Source: Planctomycetota bacterium (GTDB taxonomy: Bacteria; Planctomycetota; UBA1135; UBA2386). From it: a DNA stretch of 38,094 bases. Shown piece by piece: positions 7,889 through 16,392 of the stretch (the first letter of the stretch is position 1; every line of letters starts with the position of its first letter). Location of the stretch: assembly GCA_027621295.1 (NCBI GenBank), contig JAQCBR010000027.1, forward strand, positions 1 to 38,094, in the 5' to 3' direction. The notes under the pieces were generated by a model. The model saw only the letters and a list, made by a program, of their open reading frames with translations. It was not told where the DNA came from and ran no database searches. Made by a program: the position numbers and the translations under genes.

Positions 7889-9991
7889 CTACAGACCGAG
7901 TTCCCGGAACAGGTCCTCGGCGAACGAGATGACGTCCATGCCGCGGTGGATCACGCCGTGGACGAGCCCGGGCCCGAGATCGGGGAGCGGAGGTCCGGCG
8001 AGCAGCACGATGCGCCGGTCTTCCGCGCCGAGTGCCGCGCGGACCTGGGCCGCTGCGGCCGGGTAGCTCTCGTCATCGCTGCAGAGCACGAGGATGTCCG
8101 CCGCGGGAAGGGAGCTCAGGTCCAGCGCATCGGTGACGACGCCAGGGTCGTCGACCGTGAGTCCGAGCGCCTGGAACAGGTCGCGGGCGAAGTCGGCCCG
8201 CGCGCGGGCCGGGCGAGCGGGTCCGAACGGAACGAGCGCGGCCGAGCGGCGGTGCTCCGCGCTCTCGGCGTGCGCCCGGAGCTCCTCGAACGCGCCGCCG
8301 TCGGTCGCTGCGACGGGCGCGAAGCGATGCTCGTAGACGACGCCTTCGGGCGGCCAGGTCGCGGTCGCGAGCTCGGCCAGCGTCGCGTGGTCCGCGTCGT
8401 CGTCGAGCGCGTGGTCGAAGAAACGCTCGGCGGCGTGGGCCTCCACGTTCGCGGTCACCGCTCGTGCGCGTGTCTCGTCCCGCTCCGCCAATCCGTCGAC
8501 GAATCTCTCCAGCAGGACCTCGCCCTGGTCGGGACCGGGCTCCTGGCGAGCGTCACCACCGAGCTCGGGATCAGCGAATCGGCTGACCCCGACGAGCGTG
8601 CGCCGTCGGGTCTTGAACGCCCGCTCGCGGTCGCGCTCGCCCGCCTCGAGCATGTCGGCCAGGAGCCCGTTCCGAGCCGCCTCGACGAACCCACCCTCTC
8701 TCTCGATCTGCTGGACTCGCGTCCAGGCGTTCCTCGCGATCTCGTGCGTCAGCTGCTCGACGGTCGAGCTTCCGCCGGCTGGGTCGGCGACGCGGCCGAG
8801 CTGTGCTTCCTCGCGGAGCAGGATGACCTGGTCGCGCGCCAGGTCCGCAGCCGCCTCGTCCTCTGCGTCCTCGTTCCACGTCGTGCAGAGGATTCCATCG
8901 GCCCCGCCGACCGCCGCGGCGAAGGAGGCCAGCGCGGTGCGGACCAGGTTGGTGCGCTGGTCGTGGTCCTCGGCGCGGAATCGCCCGCTCGTCACCGCGA
9001 GGACCGGTGGCGCATGGATCGCATCCCCGGCGCCGAACGCGGTCGCGACCTTCGCCCACAGGAGCCGGAGCGCGCGGAGCTTCGCGATCTCAGGCAGCAG
9101 TTCGTGGGACACCTGGACGCGCAGGGATGATCCCCTTGCGAGCGTCGCGAAGTCGACGCCTCGTGCACCGAGTCGCCGTGCAACGTCGATCGATGCGGCG
9201 ATCGTGGCGCCGATCTCGGTCGCCTGGGCCGCACCCGCGAGGTGGAAGGCCTGACCGTCGAGGACGACCGGGCGGACGCTCGGGCACTCGGTCGCGCACG
9301 TGCGGAGCGCGGCGATCGTCTCGCCGAAGACCGGCTCGGGAGCCGCGCGCTGCGCGCCGACCGCCTCGTCGCCGACGAAGTCCAGCCGGCGATGCGTGAG
9401 CCGGGCGATCGGATCGACGTCGAGACCGCCGCGCAGGCCCGAGCGCGGGGTGCCGCGCGCATCGGCGATCCTCAGCCACTGGGCGAGGACCGGGAGTGCG
9501 ACCTCGCCGGCGGAGAACCAGATCTCCGTCGCGCCCAGGTCGACGTCGGCGAGCGCGGTGTCGAGGTCTGCGCGGCGGTGGATCGCAATGCCGCCGTCGC
9601 CCGGGAGGAGCACGCCCTCGAGGCTCTCGTCGTCACGTTCCGGTTGGCCTCCGTCCGCGAGCGCGTCGCGCGGGTCCCGTGCGTCCTGTGCGAGCGCATC
9701 GAACGTGAACTCGACCGCGTCCGCACCCCGGGACAGCGCGCGCTTGGCGCGGGCGTTGGCGGCGATCGGGTCCGCGCAGGAAATCAGCTCCCGGATCGCG
9801 AAGCCTCGTCGCGCCCGCAGCATGTCGGCCACCCTGCGATGCGGAAGCGCCGAGGTCTCCTGCCGAGTGGAGAGCGGAGGCACGGCGAACCCATCGAGGC
9901 CCTGCCAGAACAGGCTCGCGTAGCTGCGCCCCTTCGATCCGGATTCGACCTGCTGGACCCAGTCGGCCAGGGTCGGCTGTGCGCGCGTCAT
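7889..9991 (-). CDS. Methylmalonyl-CoA mutase small (beta) subunit-like protein
   Basis: The 700-residue product belongs to the acyl-CoA mutase family. The N-terminal half has the TIM-barrel features, including DPAGGSSTVEQLTHEIARNAW near the barrel end, which matches the family's D-P-x-G-G-S-x-x-x-E-x-L-T. The C-terminal Rossmann-like domain (about 600-700; LPAADILVLCSDDESYP, then GVIHRGMD) lacks the cobalamin-ligating D-x-H-x-x-G motif, as is normal for the non-catalytic MutA subunit. MutA works as a heterodimer with the B12-binding MutB, but no mutB lies next to it. The only other mutase in the window is the fused IcmF at 20231-23611. It follows the universal stress gene on the same strand after 63 bases. 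The ATG at 9991 starts at a typical MutA N-terminus (LADW..V). Confidence 0.82.
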   Translation of the reverse strand: MTRAQPTLADWVQQVESGSKGRSYASLFWQGLDGFAVPPLSTRQETSALPHRRVADMLRARRGFAIRELISCADPIAANARAKRALSRGADAVEFTFDALAQDARDPRDALADGGQPERDDESLEGVLLPGDGGIAIHRRADLDTALADVDLGATEIWFSAGEVALPVLAQWLRIADARGTPRSGLRGGLDVDPIARLTHRRLDFVGDEAVGAQRAAPEPVFGETIAALRTCATECPSVRPVVLDGQAFHLAGAAQATEIGATIAASIDVARRLGARGVDFATLARGSSLRVQVSHELLPEIAKLRALRLLWAKVATAFGAGDAIHAPPVLAVTSGRFRAEDHDQRTNLVRTALASFAAAVGGADGILCTTWNEDAEDEAAADLARDQVILLREEAQLGRVADPAGGSSTVEQLTHEIARNAWTRVQQIEREGGFVEAARNGLLADMLEAGERDRERAFKTRRRTLVGVSRFADPELGGDARQEPGPDQGEVLLERFVDGLAERDETRARAVTANVEAHAAERFFDHALDDDADHATLAELATATWPPEGVVYEHRFAPVAATDGGAFEELRAHAESAEHRRSAALVPFGPARPARARADFARDLFQALGLTVDDPGVVTDALDLSSLPAADILVLCSDDESYPAAAAQVRAALGAEDRRIVLLAGPPLPDLGPGLVHGVIHRGMDVISFAEDLFRELGL

Positions 9992-10054
9992 GGCGGGCGA
10001 GGATAGGGCGCGTGCCGGGACACGGGAACAGCGGGGCCGGGACGCGGCGCTCGG

Positions 10055-10480
10055 CTAGGGAGGCAGGACGAGCACGGGCACGGTCGACCGGCGCAGCAGG
10101 TTCCGCGTCGTGCTGCCGAGCAGCGCGGCGGCGGCTGCACCCCTGTTGCGCCGCCGTGCGACGATTCGGGTAGCGCCGAGCCTTTCGGCCTCCACCAGGA
10201 TGCCGTCGACGGTGGGAGCGCGGACGAGATGCAGTCGCGCTTCGTGCCCGAGTCCCCGAGCGTGCTCGACCAGTCGCTCGAGCGCCGCGTGTTCCGCGCG
10301 CAGTTCGGCAGCCACGCTGTTCCGCACGCTGTCCGGTCCCGGTCCGAATCCCACGAAGTCCGGCTCTGGGGCCGCCACGTGGAGGAGTTCGACCCCGTCC
10401 CCGGGAAGGAGCGCCAGGGCCTGCTCGAGAAACCTGCGTTCGTCCCCGCGGAGGTCGACGGCGATCAGCGTCCGGTCCAT
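10055..10480 (-). CDS. Universal stress protein (UspA family)
   Basis: 141-residue single-domain Usp. It begins with the first beta strand right after the start (MDRTLIAVDLRGDE) and ends with the nucleotide-loop region GSTTRNLLRRSTVPVLVLPP, matching the Gly-(Ser/Thr)-x7-9-(Pro)-Val-Leu-Val-x-Pro C-terminus of the family. The preceding Gly-x2-Gly of the ATP loop is altered (ARRRNRGAAAAALLGS), so ATP binding is uncertain. It has no membrane segment and is presumably cytoplasmic. It is divergent from the dehydrogenase gene at 10605, with a 124-base shared upstream region. Confidence 0.8.
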   Translation of the reverse strand: MDRTLIAVDLRGDERRFLEQALALLPGDGVELLHVAAPEPDFVGFGPGPDSVRNSVAAELRAEHAALERLVEHARGLGHEARLHLVRAPTVDGILVEAERLGATRIVARRRNRGAAAAALLGSTTRNLLRRSTVPVLVLPP

Positions 10481-10604
10481 GCGTCCTCGGGAACGGCGCA
10501 CGGCCCGGCGGTATTGCGGGCTCGGTCCGGACGCAGCGCCGGGACGAGGACGGGGACACCGCGCTTGATGTCCGGGCTCGGACCGGTTGCGATCGCTTCT
10601 CCAG

Positions 10605-11672
10605 ATGACGAACACCAAGAAGATCGCGGTCATCCCGGGCGACGGGATCGGCAAGGAAGTCGTCGCCGAAGGCCTCAAGGTCCTCGGGGCGCTGCGTGAG
10701 CACCGAGGGCTCGACGTCGAGGTCGTCGAGTTCGACCTGGGCGCCGACCGGTTCCTGGCTGACGGAACGACGTTCCCGGAAGAAGTCCGCAACACGATCC
10801 GCGACGAGTGTGCAGCGGTCCTGCTCGGCGCGATGGGCGACCCGCGCGTGCCGCGCAACGAGCACGCGAAGGAGATCATCTTCGGGCTCCGGTTCGGCTT
10901 CGATCTCTACTGCAACATCCGTCCGGTCGTCTGTCTGCACGACCGGCTGATGCCGCTGAAGGGCAGGACCGCGCAGGACTGCAACTTCGTCGTGTTCCGC
11001 GAGAACACCGAAGGGATCTACGTCGGCATGGGCGGGCAGTTCAAGCGAGGCACGCCGGACGAGGTGGCGATCAACGAGGATCTGAACACGCGGAAGGGCG
11101 TCGAACGGATCGTCCGCGCGGCGTTCGAGTATGCGGTCGCGCACGGGCGGCGGCGGGTCCACGTGGTCGACAAGTCCAACGCGATGCAGGCCGCGCACGA
11201 ACTGTGGCGCCGCTGCTTCTTCGAGGTCGCGGCCGAGTACCCCGGCATCGAGAGCGCGCACCAGTACGTCGACGCGTTCTGCTTCAACATGATCCGTGAT
11301 CCGTCGCAGTTCGACGTCGTGGTCACGTCGAACCTGTTCGGCGACATCGTCACCGACCTCGGTGCTTCCCTGCAGGGCGGCCTCGGCATGGCCGCCAGCG
11401 CGAACGTCCGCCCGGACGGCGTGGGGATGTTCGAGCCGGTGCACGGCAGCGCGCCCGACATCGCGGGGCAGGGCAAGGCCAACCCGCTCGCGACCGTGTT
11501 GACCATCGGGATGATGGCGACGCACCTCGGCGTGGCGGGAATCGAGGATGAGTTGACCGGGATCATCCGCGACGCCGTGGAAGCCGGAGAGTGCACCGCC
11601 GACGTCGGCGGTTCGCGCTCGACGTCGGAAGTGGGGGACTTCGTCGTCTCCCGCATCCGGTCGAGGGGATGA
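10605..11672 (+). CDS. Isopropylmalate/isocitrate dehydrogenase-family decarboxylating dehydrogenase (LeuB-like)
   Basis: NAD(P)-dependent oxidative decarboxylase of a 2-substituted malate, 355 residues from ATG 10605. An upstream in-frame ATG at 10587 only adds six residues. Family landmarks are IAVIPGDGIG at the N-terminus, the substrate Arg region LRFGFDLYCNIRPV, the catalytic Tyr in FRENTEGIYVG, the catalytic Lys in VDKSNAMQ, the metal Asp residues in SNLFGDIVTDLGASLQGGLG, and the cofactor segment EPVHGSAPDIAGQGKANP. The Asp-Ile after Ala-Pro favours NAD. 3-Isopropylmalate dehydrogenase (leucine synthesis) is the likeliest role. However, the substrate loop (GDPRVPRNEHAKEIIFGLR) differs from classical LeuB and no leuA, leuC or leuD is nearby, so isocitrate, homoisocitrate or tartrate cannot be excluded. 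Confidence 0.82.
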   Translation: MTNTKKIAVIPGDGIGKEVVAEGLKVLGALREHRGLDVEVVEFDLGADRFLADGTTFPEEVRNTIRDECAAVLLGAMGDPRVPRNEHAKEIIFGLRFGFDLYCNIRPVVCLHDRLMPLKGRTAQDCNFVVFRENTEGIYVGMGGQFKRGTPDEVAINEDLNTRKGVERIVRAAFEYAVAHGRRRVHVVDKSNAMQAAHELWRRCFFEVAAEYPGIESAHQYVDAFCFNMIRDPSQFDVVVTSNLFGDIVTDLGASLQGGLGMAASANVRPDGVGMFEPVHGSAPDIAGQGKANPLATVLTIGMMATHLGVAGIEDELTGIIRDAVEAGECTADVGGSRSTSEVGDFVVSRIRSRG

Positions 11673-11711
11673 CCGCTGGAGGAGGTCGCGCCGGCCGCGC
11701 GCGGTGATTCG

Positions 11712-13217
11712 ATGGAGCAGAGACCTGACCACCTGGACCTGTCGCTCCACGTGCCCGGGCTCGTCGAGCTCGAGCCCCTCGTCGACGACTTCGTGCGGCG
11801 CGTCCTCGGCGTCGCCGGCTTCGGCGGTGGGCAGGCCGAAGAACTCGAGGCAGCGACGCGGAGCGCGATCCTGCTCGTCGAAGCGGAGCTGGAGCGGGCC
11901 GGCGAGATCGCGGTGCCGATCGAGCTGCACGTCCGGATCGACGCGGTGTCCCTCGAACTCGAGGTGCTGGAGCGCGGCCGCCCGCTCGGCGCGGGCGCGC
12001 TCGATGCGGCTGGGGACGACATCCCCGGTCGCGTGCGGCCAGCCCACGTCTTCGACGACGTCCACTGGGTCCAACGTGGGCCGGAAGGGTCCGAACTCCA
12101 CATGCGGATCGCCCGGCCGCACGAGCGGATCGACGTGCTCGCAGCTCTCGAGCACCGCGTCGACGCCGTCGAGGCTGCTGCGGACCACGCCGGGCTGGAG
12201 CCGTCGACCCAGACCTCGGCCTATCGGACCCGGCTGTTCCGACCGGGTGATGGGCTCGGTGTCGCCGAGAGGATCTACGAGGCGTACGGCCACTCGTACC
12301 CGAACCCCGACCTCTACTACCCGGACCGGGTCGAGGCACTGAATCGGTGCGGCAAGCTCCGTTCGATCCTCTGCGAGACGAGCGACGGCGAGCTCGTCGG
12401 GCACTACGCGTTGGAGCGCCCCGAGCTCGGCCCGATCGGCGAAGCTGGCCAGGCGGTCGTCGACCACCGGCACCGCGGCCACGGGCTGATGCGTCCGATG
12501 CGGGAGGCCGTCGAGCAGGCCGGCCGTGATCTGGGGCTCCTCGGGATCTGGAGCCAGCCCACCGCGCGGCACCCGTTCAGCCAGCGGATGAATCTGGGCT
12601 TCGGCTCGGTCGCGCAGGCGCTGTGCCTCGGAACGACGCCGGGTGGGACGACGCTCCGGGGAGGCGTGGCCGGAAGCGACGCGCACGGCGAAGAGCTGCG
12701 CCACTCGTGTTTCCTCTACTGGCATCCGCTGCGCGACGAGGAGCCGATCGAAGTGGACGTCCCGGACGCCTTGGTTCCGTGGATCGAACGGCTGTACGAG
12801 GCCCGAGGGCGTGCGTGCACGGTCCGTGAGGCGGGCCGGCCAGCGCGCAGTTCGCGCCCGGTGCGGAGTCGCTTCGACCGGGCGAGGCGCGTCGGCTGGG
12901 TCACGACGGAGCACGTCGGTCAGGACACGATCGGCGGGATTCGCGCGGCGGTCGAGGCGCTCCGTGACGCGGCGGGCGCGGAGGCGCTCTTCGTCGACCT
13001 GCCGATCGAGCAGGCGGGGACGGGCTCGGTGGCCTCTGCGCTCCTTACCGACGGGCTCCGTTTTGCCGGCATCGGCCCACGCTTCCGCACGACCGTGGGC
13101 GGGGCCGAAGACGTGCTCCGGCTGCAGATGCCGGTCGCCCGCTTCGACGAGGCCGGGCTCGCGGTCGAGGGTGAGCTCGGTCGGATGATCGCCGACGCAG
13201 CGCTCGCCCCACGGTGA
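11712..13217 (+). CDS. RsbW-like ATPase-domain/GNAT acetyltransferase fusion protein
   Basis: 501-residue cytoplasmic protein. Residues about 1-135 resemble the GHKL anti-sigma-kinase fold (LDLSLHVPGLVELEPLVDDF, then a helix EELEAATRSAILLVEAELER). The place where RsbW proteins have the Asn of the N-box reads Ala-Thr-Arg-Ser-Ala, so ATP hydrolysis is doubtful. Residues about 168-305 form a GNAT domain, with motif A at R253-H-R-G256-H-G258 (acetyl-CoA pyrophosphate loop) and a C-terminal SQRMNLGFG. The last roughly 190 residues are a further domain without recognised motif. It starts 39 bases after the dehydrogenase stop and is probably co-transcribed with it. The substrate is unknown, and a signalling or protein-acetylating role is a guess. 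It converges with 6-phosphogluconolactonase, with six bases between the stops. Confidence 0.72.
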   Translation: MEQRPDHLDLSLHVPGLVELEPLVDDFVRRVLGVAGFGGGQAEELEAATRSAILLVEAELERAGEIAVPIELHVRIDAVSLELEVLERGRPLGAGALDAAGDDIPGRVRPAHVFDDVHWVQRGPEGSELHMRIARPHERIDVLAALEHRVDAVEAAADHAGLEPSTQTSAYRTRLFRPGDGLGVAERIYEAYGHSYPNPDLYYPDRVEALNRCGKLRSILCETSDGELVGHYALERPELGPIGEAGQAVVDHRHRGHGLMRPMREAVEQAGRDLGLLGIWSQPTARHPFSQRMNLGFGSVAQALCLGTTPGGTTLRGGVAGSDAHGEELRHSCFLYWHPLRDEEPIEVDVPDALVPWIERLYEARGRACTVREAGRPARSSRPVRSRFDRARRVGWVTTEHVGQDTIGGIRAAVEALRDAAGAEALFVDLPIEQAGTGSVASALLTDGLRFAGIGPRFRTTVGGAEDVLRLQMPVARFDEAGLAVEGELGRMIADAALAPR

Positions 13218-13223
13218 TCTGCG

Positions 13224-13928
13224 TCAGGCGTCGGCCGCGTCGACCTCGACGCCGGCTGCCGCATCCGCGAACAGCACCGCGCGGTCGGCGTGCACGCAGC
13301 CGCCGGGGATCGTGCGGTCGCCGTGGGTGAGTCGTCGGACCATGTCCTCCTTGCCGGCTCCTGCGACCAGCCAGAGGACGGTCCGCGCGCGGTCGATGCA
13401 CGGAAAGGTCAGGCTCATCCGGCGCGTGCCCTTGTAGGGCTCCGCGGTCCAGGCCACGTCCCGGTCGGTGACGTCGAGGATCGGGTCCCCGGGCACGAGC
13501 GACGCGGTGTGCCCGTCGTCGCCGAGCCCCAGCTGGACGCAGTCGAGGATCGGCGGGGTGCCGGCGACGTCGGCGAGCCGCGACGCGTAGCCGTGGGCGC
13601 CGGCCTCCGGAGCCTCGAGCACGGGCATCGGGTGGAGGTTGCGCTCCGGGATGGAGACCCGATCGAGAAGACTGCGCGTGACGTGGGTCCAGTTGCGGAG
13701 CTCGTCCCCGTCGGGCGCGGCGCGTTCGTCGACCTGGAAGACGTGCACGCGTGACCAGTCGATCTCCTGGCTGGCGAGCACTTCGAGCATGGCCCAGGGG
13801 GTGCTGCCGCCGCTGAGCGCGAGGGAGAACGTGCCCCGTGCGCGCATCGACTCGGCGGCGAGTGCGGTGAGGCGGAGCGCGGCCGCGCGGGCCAGCTGCA
13901 TCCGGTCGGGCAGGACGTGGAGCTCCAT
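13224..13928 (-). CDS. pgl: 6-phosphogluconolactonase
   Basis: Hydrolyses 6-phosphogluconolactone in the oxidative pentose phosphate pathway (DevB/glucosamine-6-phosphate isomerase fold). At 234 residues the length is typical. Motifs in order are LALSGGSTPWAML (phosphate loop, about 35-48), VHVFQVDERAAPD (about 61-73), LGLGDDGHTASLVPG (about 133-147, with the active-site Asp-Asp-Gly-His) and a C-terminal DRAVLFADAAA. The start ATG at 13928 is 12 bases downstream of the uridine kinase stop, so the two form a minus-strand operon. The intact GDDGHTASL sequence distinguishes it from NagB. Confidence 0.93.
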   Translation of the reverse strand: MELHVLPDRMQLARAAALRLTALAAESMRARGTFSLALSGGSTPWAMLEVLASQEIDWSRVHVFQVDERAAPDGDELRNWTHVTRSLLDRVSIPERNLHPMPVLEAPEAGAHGYASRLADVAGTPPILDCVQLGLGDDGHTASLVPGDPILDVTDRDVAWTAEPYKGTRRMSLTFPCIDRARTVLWLVAGAGKEDMVRRLTHGDRTIPGGCVHADRAVLFADAAAGVEVDAADA

Positions 13929-13940
13929 GGGGCTCGGAGA

Positions 13941-14582
13941 CTAGCCGAGGCGCAGCCGGTGGAGGAGCGCGTCGGCGGCGATCCGGAGCGCGGCGCTGAA
14001 GTCACCGTCGCCCGGTACGACGAGGTCCGCGAACGACCGGCTCGGCGCGACGAACGCTTCGTGCATCGATCGCACCGACCCCAGGTACTGCTGGGCGATC
14101 CCGTCGATCGTCCGACCACGCTCGACGATGTCGCGGCGGATCCTCCGGAGCAGCCGGAGGTCGGTCGGCGCGTCGACGAAGAGCTTCAGGTCGAAGCGCG
14201 CGCGCAGCTCCGGGGCTGCGAGCACGAGGATGCCCTCGACGAGGATGACGGGTGCGGCCTCGACCCTCTCGGTCGCGTCGCAGCGGACGTGCTGCGCGAA
14301 GTCGTAGGTCGGCTTGTCGATCGCCCTGCCCGCCCGCAGCGCTTCGAGGTGGACGGCGAGCAGCTCGCTCTCGAGCGATGCGGGGTCGTCGAAGTTGACT
14401 GCCGCGCGGGCGTCTGGATCGAGGTGCGACAGATCGCGGTAGTACGCGTCGTGGTCGATCAGCGCGACCGATCCGGGCGGTAGCGCAGCGCGGAGCGCTC
14501 GAGCGAAGGTCGTCTTCCCAGACCCCGTTCCGCCAGCGATGCCGACGGTCAGGATGTTCCGCGGCGAGGCCTCGACGTCCAT
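13941..14582 (-). CDS. udk: Uridine kinase
   Basis: Phosphorylates uridine/cytidine in pyrimidine salvage. Taken from ATG 14582 the product is 213 residues, the usual size. The Walker A motif GGTGSGKTT is at about 17-25, a typical IDHDAYYRDLSHL loop binds nucleoside, and PTYDFAQHVR matches the family's Pro-x-Tyr-Asp-Phe-x2-His-x-Arg. ILVEGILVL is the Walker B-like strand and FVDAPTDLRLLRRIRRD is the lid. A related P-loop kinase such as phosphoribulokinase is possible but less likely at this size. A perfect hairpin (14583-14601) abuts the start codon. An in-frame TTG at 14618 would include the hairpin in coding sequence. Confidence 0.85.
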   Translation of the reverse strand: MDVEASPRNILTVGIAGGTGSGKTTFARALRAALPPGSVALIDHDAYYRDLSHLDPDARAAVNFDDPASLESELLAVHLEALRAGRAIDKPTYDFAQHVRCDATERVEAAPVILVEGILVLAAPELRARFDLKLFVDAPTDLRLLRRIRRDIVERGRTIDGIAQQYLGSVRSMHEAFVAPSRSFADLVVPGDGDFSAALRIAADALLHRLRLG

Positions 14583-14601
14583 GGGCGCCAGCGTGGCGCC
14601 C
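14583..14601 (-). terminator. Perfect 8-bp hairpin between FG-GAP gene and uridine kinase
   Basis: GGGCGCCA (14583-14590) pairs fully with TGGCGCCC (14594-14601) around a 3-base loop. It lies about 55 bases past the FG-GAP stop and directly touches the udk ATG. It may terminate FG-GAP transcripts, or fold in the udk leader and occlude its ribosome site. There is no U-tract. Confidence 0.4.
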
Positions 14602-14655
14602 GGTCGGCCGCTGTGCAATCCTGCGTCGCGGCCGGCCGGCCTCAGCGGGCTCGGC

Positions 14656-16356
14656 TCACTGCTGGCCGATCGTCACCACGCCGTCGTTCGACGTCGAGAT
14701 GCCGATGAAGTTGTTGGTCGGGTCGACCACGTACCACTGGTGGTGGATCTCGACGCCGATGAACGCGGTGACCACCGGGATCTGCGTGAAGGGCACGGTG
14801 CTCGCCATGCCGTTGCCGTTCATCGCGACGGTGCGCAGGCCGAGCGGGTAGGCGTGGGCGATACAGCCGGTGGCGAGACCGGTGAGCGGGAGGTCCCACT
14901 GGAGGCCGTAGTTCATCGCCGCGATCGTGTTCGGCAGGGCGCCGCGGACGGCGACGGTGTAGCTGTCGCCGAGCGCCGCGCGGCCGCTGAGCTCGATCCG
15001 CGGCTGGCGGCCATCGCTGCCGGGGCAGCCTGCGCCGCGGTAGGCGAAGGTGCCGGGCGTTCCGGTCAGGCCGAGACTCGCGACGTAGGTCGCGCCGGCG
15101 TTGGTGCCGACCGAGCTGTCGAACGCTGCGCCGAGCACGACGTCCGGGTAGCCGTCGCCGTCGACGTCCCCGGCGGAGGCCAACGAGAAGCCCATCTGTG
15201 CGCCGGCGTTGGCGCCGGTGAACGTCGCCAGCGCGAGTCCGGTCGCGCCCGAGTAGACGATCGCCTTGCCGGCGTCGGCGAAGCTCGTGTCGTTGCGGGG
15301 CATGCCGACGAGGATGTCGGCGTGGCCGTCCGCGTCGACGTCGCCTGCGTCCCGCGCGGACCAGCCGCAGAGGTCGCCGGCAGCCTCGCCGAGGAACGTG
15401 TAGAGCGTCGAGCCGTCGAGGCCCGAGTAGACGCGGACCATGCCTGCGTCGGCGCCGTTCTGGTCGTTCTGGTCGGCTCCGACCAGGAAGTCGCAGTAGC
15501 CGTCCCGGTTCACGTCGCCGGTGCCGCTGACGGCCCAGCCGAACCGGTCGGCCGCGCCGTCGCCGTAGACCGAGTGGAGGATCGAGCCGTCGCGGCCGGA
15601 GTAGACGACCGCGCGGCCGCAGTCGACCTTGCCGACCTGGTCGGCCCAGGGCGCTCCGCACACCACGTCGTCGTATCCGTCGCCGTCGACGTCTCCGGTG
15701 TTGCTGACGAACCAGCCGAGCTGGTCGTTGTTCGCGACGCCGTCCGCGGACCACAGGACCGATCCGTCGCGCCCCGAGAACACCTTGAGTTCGCCGGTGG
15801 CGGAACCGGTGTTGTCGCGGCCCGGCGCGCCGATGGCGACGTCGTCGTAGCCGTCACCGTTCACGTCGCCGACCCCGTCGGCCGCGAGGCCGAAGAAGTC
15901 GTAGCTCTGGACGCCCTGGAACATGTAGAGCATCGAGCCGTCGAGGCCCGAGCGGACCTCGGCGCGACCGCGGAAGCGCGACGCTCCGACGAGAACGCCG
16001 ATCACGAGGTCGGGCGTGCCGTCCGCGTTGACGTCGCCGGCTCCGGACACCACGTAGCCGCATTCGTCACCGGCGCGATCGCCGTCGAAGCGGTGGATCA
16101 CGCTCCCGTCGAGCCCCGAGCGGACCTCGACGAAGCCGTTCTTGTCGAGCCCGTTCGAGTCGGCGAACGGCGCGCTGTAGACGAAGTCGGCGCGGCCGTC
16201 ACCGTTCATGTCCCCGACCGTGTGCACCGAGTAGCCGAACTTGTCGACGGCGTTGGTGCCCAGGTACGAGTACAGGGTCGTCTGCGCGGCGAGAGGTGCG
16301 ACGAGGGCGGTTCCCAGCGACGCGAGAAGGAAGGCGGAGTCGAACTTGGGGTTCAT
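14656..16356 (-). CDS. Secreted FG-GAP (integrin-alpha-type) seven-bladed beta-propeller protein
   Basis: 566-residue extracellular or surface protein of unknown ligand. A signal peptide (residues 1-25, ending LVAPLAAQ) is followed by seven FG-GAP repeats, each with a calcium loop of D-x-(N/D)-x-D-G-x-x-D type: DMNGDGRADF, DVNADGTPDL, DVNGDGYDDV, DVDGDGYDDV, DVNRDGYCDF, DVDADGHADI and DVDGDGYPDV. Each loop is paired with an R-S/V-Y-S-G-x-D-G-S motif. Seven copies match a complete propeller. Residues about 430-566 are a separate beta-rich C-terminal domain beginning YRGAGCPGSDG, a motif I associate with secreted proteins of deep-branching planctomycetes. Its start is only 36 bases from the stop of the upstream amidohydrolase, so any own promoter overlaps that gene's 3' end. 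Confidence 0.88.
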   Translation of the reverse strand: MNPKFDSAFLLASLGTALVAPLAAQTTLYSYLGTNAVDKFGYSVHTVGDMNGDGRADFVYSAPFADSNGLDKNGFVEVRSGLDGSVIHRFDGDRAGDECGYVVSGAGDVNADGTPDLVIGVLVGASRFRGRAEVRSGLDGSMLYMFQGVQSYDFFGLAADGVGDVNGDGYDDVAIGAPGRDNTGSATGELKVFSGRDGSVLWSADGVANNDQLGWFVSNTGDVDGDGYDDVVCGAPWADQVGKVDCGRAVVYSGRDGSILHSVYGDGAADRFGWAVSGTGDVNRDGYCDFLVGADQNDQNGADAGMVRVYSGLDGSTLYTFLGEAAGDLCGWSARDAGDVDADGHADILVGMPRNDTSFADAGKAIVYSGATGLALATFTGANAGAQMGFSLASAGDVDGDGYPDVVLGAAFDSSVGTNAGATYVASLGLTGTPGTFAYRGAGCPGSDGRQPRIELSGRAALGDSYTVAVRGALPNTIAAMNYGLQWDLPLTGLATGCIAHAYPLGLRTVAMNGNGMASTVPFTQIPVVTAFIGVEIHHQWYVVDPTNNFIGISTSNDGVVTIGQQ

Positions 16357-16392
16357 CGGATAAGGGTGGGAAGACGATCCGCGCGTGCCAGG

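Noticed and set aside
10565-10593. A TTGATG-17-TGCGAT promoter-like pair before the dehydrogenase gene
   Set aside because: The -10 element matches the consensus at only three positions, too weak to call in this base composition.
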